From QWPN01 sp044238145 (GTDB lineage: Bacteria; Planctomycetota; Planctomycetia; Pirellulales; UBA1268): DNA of 64,000 nt. Below, in pieces: positions 63,705 to 64,000 of this stretch. The position numbers and the translations under genes are program-made. Below the pieces are notes generated by a model. The model did not search any database, was not told where the DNA came from, and worked only from the letters and a program-made list of their open reading frames with translations. The DNA lies in contig JBIIDT010000005.1 of the NCBI GenBank assembly GCA_044238145.1, positions 1 to 64,000 on the forward strand, in the 5' to 3' direction. Every line of letters begins with the position of its first letter. The first letter of the stretch is position 1.

Positions 63705-64000
63705 ATGCGCGATGAACTTCTGCCCCGCGCCGCCGCAGCCCTCCGCGACGTCGGCATCCACGAGATCGTGATCGTCGATGCGACGTGCGACCGATATCCG
63801 GACTTCGTCGAGGCCGCCCAGGCCGGCGAGGTCGGCCTGCACTTCTGCGTCGACGGCCGCTCGGCGATCCGCCTCTCGCGGCGGTTCCGTGCCGATGCCT
63901 GGCTCGTGTCGTCGGAACTTCCCGACATGTCGGGCTTCGACCTGCTCTCGATGCTCTCCCCCAACATCATGCAGGGCGAAGTCGACCCGCTGATGGAGGG
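63705..64000 (+). CDS. Degenerate receiver-like protein, cut by window end
   Basis: The 98 visible residues look like a response-regulator receiver domain: IVIVDATCDRYPDFVEAA (first acidic position), DGRSAIRLSRRFRADAWLVSSELPDMSGFDLLSML. In the place where the phospho-accepting Asp should lie (before LPDMSG) the sequence is SSE, so phosphorylation as in normal receivers is unlikely. AAAGG lies 10 nt before the ATG. The rest is beyond the window, so an output domain cannot be excluded. Confidence 0.55.
   Translation, partial: MRDELLPRAAAALRDVGIHEIVIVDATCDRYPDFVEAAQAGEVGLHFCVDGRSAIRLSRRFRADAWLVSSELPDMSGFDLLSMLSPNIMQGEVDPLME

Overview
The window is GC-rich chromosomal DNA of a planctomycete, probably Pirellulales-like. 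The markers are a giant secreted beta-helix protein with the planctomycete N-terminal LEPRxLL-type signal (LESRALL), a DUF1549/DUF1553 plus DUF1501 gene pair, a TIGR03009-type secreted protein, a Planctomycetes/Verrucomicrobia-restricted Minf_1886-like protein, and a GyrA with the planctomycete-type HPHGESVIYPT loop. Family names come from sequence memory, not database searches. Most lines of evidence are direct reading of motifs, start sites and gene overlaps.

Layout. 1-8 kb (minus strand): tgt (cut by the left edge), hppA (K+-dependent-type membrane pyrophosphatase), ugd, and gyrA. 8-12.6 kb (plus): an operon of two ArnT/GT39-like membrane glycosyltransferases and a GT2 polyprenyl-phosphate sugar transferase. 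12.7-19.5 kb (minus): a tight four-gene operon of the beta-helix protein, a MEKHLA/PAS-like protein, a glutathione-peroxidase-like protein and a secreted esterase. 19.6-23.5 kb (minus): pckA with small membrane and lineage-specific proteins. 23.6-30 kb: a D-2-hydroxyacid dehydrogenase (plus), then nadE, speA and a MATE transporter (minus). 30.3-33.4 kb: the DUF1549/1553-DUF1501 pair. 33.5-49.9 kb (minus): one S10-spc-alpha ribosomal protein supercluster, rpsJ to rplQ, carrying secY, adk, map, rpmJ and rpoA. rpmD (L30) and infA are not at their usual places. 50.2-50.8 kb (plus): a ribbon-helix-helix/PIN toxin-antitoxin pair just upstream of the ribosomal cluster. 51-58 kb (minus): rpmA-obgE-coaX-rsfS-argS-fusA, a translation and ribosome-assembly group. 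58-64 kb: a secreted hypothetical protein, an orphan ParA, small hypotheticals, aroB, a 36-aa membrane peptide, and a truncated gene for a degenerate receiver-like protein.

Regulation visible in the sequence includes several sigma70-like promoters: hppA, gyrA, the glycosyltransferase operon, the beta-helix operon, rpmJ/alpha operon, a perfect TATAAT before map, and the toxin-antitoxin pair. There is also a 17-bp palindrome lying on the toxin-antitoxin promoter, large hairpins after some genes, and many 4-nt start/stop overlaps that imply translational coupling.

The most novel-looking signal is a dispersed ~131-bp inverted-repeat element present three times in intergenic gaps (798-927, 30138-30269, 53366-53496). 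Its terminal and internal hairpins are kept by compensatory base changes between copies. Other points of interest are a 62-nt rpsC/rplP coding overlap, an HppA with a lipoprotein-like N-terminus and a large loop insertion, a duplicated ~370-aa module nested inside the beta-helix protein, and the toxin-antitoxin pair with a near-leaderless, palindrome-covered promoter.
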